A stretch of DNA of 64,000 nucleotides from Acanthaster planci (taxonomy: Eukaryota; Echinodermata; Asteroidea; Valvatida; Acanthasteridae), in NCBI RefSeq assembly GCF_001949145.1, contig NW_019091549.1, positions 451,880 through 515,879 on the forward strand. The letters are read 5' to 3'. A program made the translations under genes and the position numbers. This document shows, piece by piece, positions 59,301 to 64,000 of this stretch. The notes below the pieces were generated by a model. It did no database searches and was not told the DNA's origin. It saw nothing but the letters and a program-made list of their open reading frames with translations. How positions within the stretch are numbered: position 1 is the first letter of the stretch; each line of letters opens with the position of its first letter.

Positions 59301-62300
59301 GTCGCTATAGACTTTGAATACTTTCCACTTTCTGCGTCGTCTGCCTTTGACAAAAAGGCGGGGATCGAATGAATATTTCAACCGCACAAAGGATATTTTT
59401 GACTTTTACTTCTGCCTGTTACAGTAACTTTGTTTAATTGAAAGATTGAAGGTCGCTGTGAGCCGGTTAATCTTTTCTAATTTAAATTAACGGCTACCAG
59501 CTGCACCGACAAGATTGAGAAAGTAAAGTGTACCGAATTGAGTTTGAGACAGGCAGACAAGGCATCACTGCTAACAATAAATTGGCAAAGATTGTGCAAA
59601 ATGTTCAATTTTCCTTTCACAGAGTTTTACAAAAGATAGAAATCTACAGTACTTACAACCGTAGAATTCTAATTAGTGGCATACTGCATGTCGATGGCAA
59701 TGCCTCTGTGTCTGTAGTGTTAGGGTAACCAAAAGCCACAGTAAGCGCTGTGCCTAGGACCCACGGAAATTCGGTGGCCTACACAAAATGTGAAGGCCCA
59801 CAAAGACACCAGAGAGTGCTTTTATCTTTGTCAATTATCTTTTATCAATTTGTGATTCCTGGAAATGCTTCAAACTAGCTAGCAATGGTTCATTAGTGCA
59901 GCTTATCACAAACATGAAATGCGAGGCTCTTGTGCTGCCAGCGCAATCAGATTGGTCCTGGTGCCTTTGACTTACATGTAGTAGGGCCAACGGAACCCTG
60001 GTGTCTAGAGCCCATGGACCGACTCATTCAGCCCTACTTGGGCTCCCCACCCCCGCATTTGAAACCTTGAGATGAGTCTTGAAACAAACAAAAACTATAT
60101 TCTAGCCATAGTTAATAATTACTTTCGGTGCCTCTTGAAGAGTAAAAAAGTGTGCTGCCCAGTTTACGTCGTTGCCGCCAATAACTGCAACATTGAAAAC
60201 TTAGGGTAGATGACGCATATGCTGTCAGTAATTAGGTCCGATCAAACGACTTCAAATACCACGTGATTACACCTGTTTCCCCGATATTGGCTACTATCAC
60301 CCTTAGGCGCAAGTGTTAGCAATCATACGCAGTACGTTGTAAACCTGAAGGCGGGGCTCTTTTTAACATAAAATAACCTTGAATTCTGCATGAAATGGCA
60401 TAACTGTCACCACTTGTGCAATGAACGGTTGTCTCTTACTCTTAGCATTTATAAAACTTTGACGGTTTGTCTACGACAATAGAGCCCCACAGTATAAGGT
60501 CAAGCAGCAAGTTCCGGAACCCTTGCACGGTCCGCCCATGGGGATTTTACATGGGGCCGTTCTATCATGTTCGATAACTTTGGAAAGAATGACTTCTAAC
60601 TGAAACCACACTCACGTCGGAATTTTACCTTTGTGTTCCTTAAGTAATATTTTGACATAGTTACCTGGAGATGGGTACAAAATGAATTTAACAAACGACC
60701 TTTTACCTCCGGCCATAGGTCTCCTTGTTCATGCACGTTCGTTTTCACTTCATGCGCTTACGTGAAAACAAGCTTGTACAACGCTGCGAAGATTTACCTA
60801 CCTGCACTCGATTGCTTCTAGATTCAATTGAGTTTACCTGACGCAGTTCAGCAAGGGTTAGTTTAAACTTTACAATCTTTCGTAAACGCAAGTTATTCCT
60901 TGAAGTTTGCTTTCCCATAAATTGTACGATGCTTGAAATGGTTTAATCTATTTTTACTTGAACATTTACCGTATTAAAGACTACCATAAAATGTAATTTT
61001 GCAATTGTTCATCTTCGTACAAGAACACTTCGTACAATTGCTTTGGTCTTCATGTATGTTAGATTTTTTAAAGTGAGAAGTCAGTTTTTGGCAGGGATAT
61101 TTCTCTTTCTGGCCAGGTAAAATTTCAGTTTCTATAAATTAATATGCTATAATGGCAAATATTTTATCAAGGCCTTTTTTCCGTTGGTTTTTTTTAAGAA
61201 GTAAACGAATAAAAACATCACAAATGCTAAAACATTTGCTCGCTAGGTTTCCTATCCAAGGGTTCCGGAAGCGCGCCATCAGGGATCAACTTTCAGGCTG
61301 TATGGCGGATGTACGCTGGGTCACATGGGCCATGACAGCGCCCGATAATGCCCAAGTGTGATTTTAGAGGTGAGCCGCGCCGTCACGTTCAAATGACATA
61401 GCTCGAACTCCCATGAGCCTTTGGTCAATGTTATAGCCTTCTGACTTTAATAAGTTGTAATTAAACGCGCATAAGATCGGATATGAAATTCGACTGAGCC
61501 AAATTGGTAATTATGTTATCGTGTTTATTTTTTTAAATACCCTTTTCATAACGTTACACTGAGCACCCAGAGCAGAGGACTTACCTTGGAGGACAGGGGG
61601 TCTAGTTTTACATGTGCTTGATTGGAAACCACATGGAAATCAATGGAGAGGAATGCTGAAACTACGAAGAAAACAAACGAAGTATGATGGGACGACCTCA
61701 CTGTGCTCTTTAACTTCTTGTGTTTTGCGGAAGTTTGATTGGAGAGAAACCACAGTATGAGGGGGGTGTGAGTTTCACTGGTGTGAACATTTTGGTTCCT
61801 CTCTGAAAGGGGTATGAATGCCAGCATTATTTGTTCTGGCCGGCGTAATAACGTTCGTATGAGCCACGTGCAGTGTTCATCGATTTTGAGTTTGGACCCT
61901 TTTGTTAACGCAAAAGGTTGCATAGATTATGAAAACAATATGCACTCAAGGGAATGAGTTAAAATCTGTCGAAGGTTCTCATGCCGAAAAAAAGAAGTAC
62001 GAACAACAGGAACAGAAAGGCAAAATAGGAATCCTCAGTAATACCATGAGACTGGGCAATGCGCGTTTTGAGGAAGGCGTGTGCACCCTTTCATGGAAGT
62101 GTTGTGCTGACGATTTTGTATTTCATGAATATCTGTGAGGAGTGGGGGCGCTTCATTTGGGAGTTTGGGAGGTCGAAAATAATTATGGGTCGCAAGCTTT
62201 CTCTTGAGCTTTCACTGAAAACGGTGAAGTTACATTAGCCCGTCTACACGTCCTGCATCTTCTGGATTGGACCATAATGTCCTTTACTTACTACCCTCGT

Positions 62301-64000
62301 AAATCCCATCTTGCAGGGACCACAGCGATAGCGGGATTTGATTTCACGTTTTTTATTCAATGGTTCCATGCCATGTTAAAGGAGCTGTTACTGAGTACCA
62401 GCTGCAAGTGGTCTACTTGCCAGAGTTACAAGGGACAAGATGCTGGACACCGAAGAGGACGCCGTTAGTAACGACATCGACACAGCCTGACAAAAGGCGC
62501 ACAACGTGTGCACACTGGCACACTCCAGCCGAAGCCATTTTGTGTCCAGAGGAGTCGAGTCACGGCTTCGACGGTGACGATATACCAGCAAGATGAGTAC
62601 GCTCTTCCCAGTTTGCCTGACCTTAAACAAGCGCGGGCAACCATGACGTCTACGTTGAGATTATATTACTTGAGAAGTCGGTATTTTGCTGACTGGTACC
62701 CATCTATACACCACATATCTACTCTGTATAAAGCCTCCAGCAATACGGAATAGGGATTATACCGGCAATTTTACAAAATAAATAGTCCTTGACGACATTT
62801 CTGCATAACCCTTCTCCAATGACCCAGGGCTCCCTCAGAGGAAATCAGGCTAGGAACGCTTACAAAAACTGCCGTGTAATTCTAACACCCTCAGAAGCTA
62901 GGCTATATTGGGGGCGATAATGCCAAGTACATATACCAAGGGTGTCAGATCAACACCGGGTTTATACCACGGTGTTTGCAGTGAAAGGTAAGTCAGACCA
63001 TGCAGCCATGTAGCAATTTACTTTGGCAAAGTCTAGCCCTGTTAGTTAACACAGGGCACTGAGAAAGGTGCGAGGAAGCGTTTCCGTGGGAGCATAGGCC
63101 TCTCCGTGTACAAATTTGTTACCTACTCTGGGAACCTTTTAGAAATTCATGTAATAAAGTGTTTACTGTGACATGAAATCTAGAAAAGGAGCAAATTCAA
63201 GATAGATCAAGGCTTCGCAGAAATGTCAGACTTTCCACATAGAAGTCACCAAAAGTGTACAAAATACACTGTCAGGGTGAATCAAACTCAACACATGCCC
63301 CGCCGTTGTGTCCCATGTAACTAGTTGACGCCACCTTTATTTTCTCACATACGGACTTATCATCAGTTCTGTTCGTTTTAGTAACCCTTTCCTTTCTGTG
63401 TGCGTAGTATACTCGTGTCATATATCATGTTATTGTTACGTGCCATGTCACTCTTCGCTGCACAGCGATCGGTTAAAGTTACTTTTATAAAATGAAAGTT
63501 GGGTGTGAAAGGGTGACGCACTCTCGGCTCGCTGCCTGTTAATCTTCAACTTTTACCCTAGCTATTTTTTGTCATTGAAGGATTTTTCAAACAATATGTC
63601 AACAGACGAAAGTAACCTATCTATTTTAATGTGGAGTTTTATAAATAAATGGCTTCGAGGAAGCCCTCGTGATCCTATACGACGAGCTGAATCACATTAT
63701 GAGGGTTTACCGTCAGCTATCCCGCATAAACATCGCTCTTGATTACTGCGCCACGAAAATCCCCCGGGGAACACCGCGACGCGCGGATCATGTTGATCCG
63801 TCCCGACATCAATTTCATCGGGGCAATCCTAGCGCGCCTCAGCCGGTGTACGTGACGCCCACACCGCGGCGGCGCGCTCCTAACACCTCCCCGTCTGAAT
63901 GACGCTGCCGTGCCGACGACCCGCCGGCCCTGCGGTATGGGCCAATTAGTTTGTGTTTTACTCACGTTTAGCGTTACTAAGTGGCAGGCTGATGTGCCAT
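53331..64000. other. Distal intergenic region, no gene recognised
   Basis: GC- and CpG-rich blocks occur at 54540-55080, 56450-57130, 58550-59200 and 63660-63960, separated by AT-rich DNA. 59330-59530 has several TTAAT/AATTAA cores and a CAGCTG E-box. 62881-62997 has TAACACC/GGTGTT motifs ending in CAGTG, possibly a relic of the MITE family at 21736. No exon, tRNA or rRNA gene was recognised. Confidence 0.4.

Noticed and set aside
59741-60020. Possible repeat with partly similar ends (CCTAGGACCCACGG and TCTAGAGCCCATGG)
   Set aside because: The similarity is direct, short and imperfect, with no target duplication.

Overview
The window is metazoan nuclear DNA: one split gene with spliceosomal introns in a large, repeat-studded, otherwise gene-empty landscape, plus one assembly gap of 754 N (23889-24642). 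The only protein-coding gene I can support is a BarH-like homeobox transcription factor (barhl) on the minus strand. It has three coding exons: 15170-14435, 11220-11004 and 6180-5922. All junctions are GT/AG and the reading frame is kept across both introns, giving a 403-residue protein. The homeodomain, the FIL/eh1-type repression motif and the conserved C-terminal extension are as close to vertebrate BARHL1/BARHL2 as I would expect for an invertebrate deuterostome such as a cephalochordate or hemichordate. That placement is inference from remembered family features; a lophotrochozoan cannot be excluded.

Layout. 1-5921: 3' flank and probable 3' UTR of barhl, otherwise unrecognised. 5922-15170: barhl coding span with introns of 4.8 kb and 3.2 kb. 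15171-15616: likely 5' UTR, probably interrupted by a 216-bp intron and carrying two very short upstream ORFs. 15617-64000: about 48 kb upstream of the gene with no recognisable exon. This upstream region holds small non-autonomous DNA transposons (a TA-flanked foldback MITE, a hAT-type MITE with a perfect 8-bp target duplication, several degenerate hAT-like termini), two larger inverted-repeat structures, three tRNA-like SINE candidates, a CAA/CAG-rich tandem repeat with a period of about 90 bp, and several TAAT/ATTA-rich blocks that look like developmental enhancers.

How it works together. A lone developmental homeobox gene beside a long gene-free interval is the usual arrangement for a gene with a large cis-regulatory domain. 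I found no operon, CRISPR array, viral genome, toxin gene or other multi-gene system. Most open frames in the window are short chance frames or antisense shadows of the homeobox exons.
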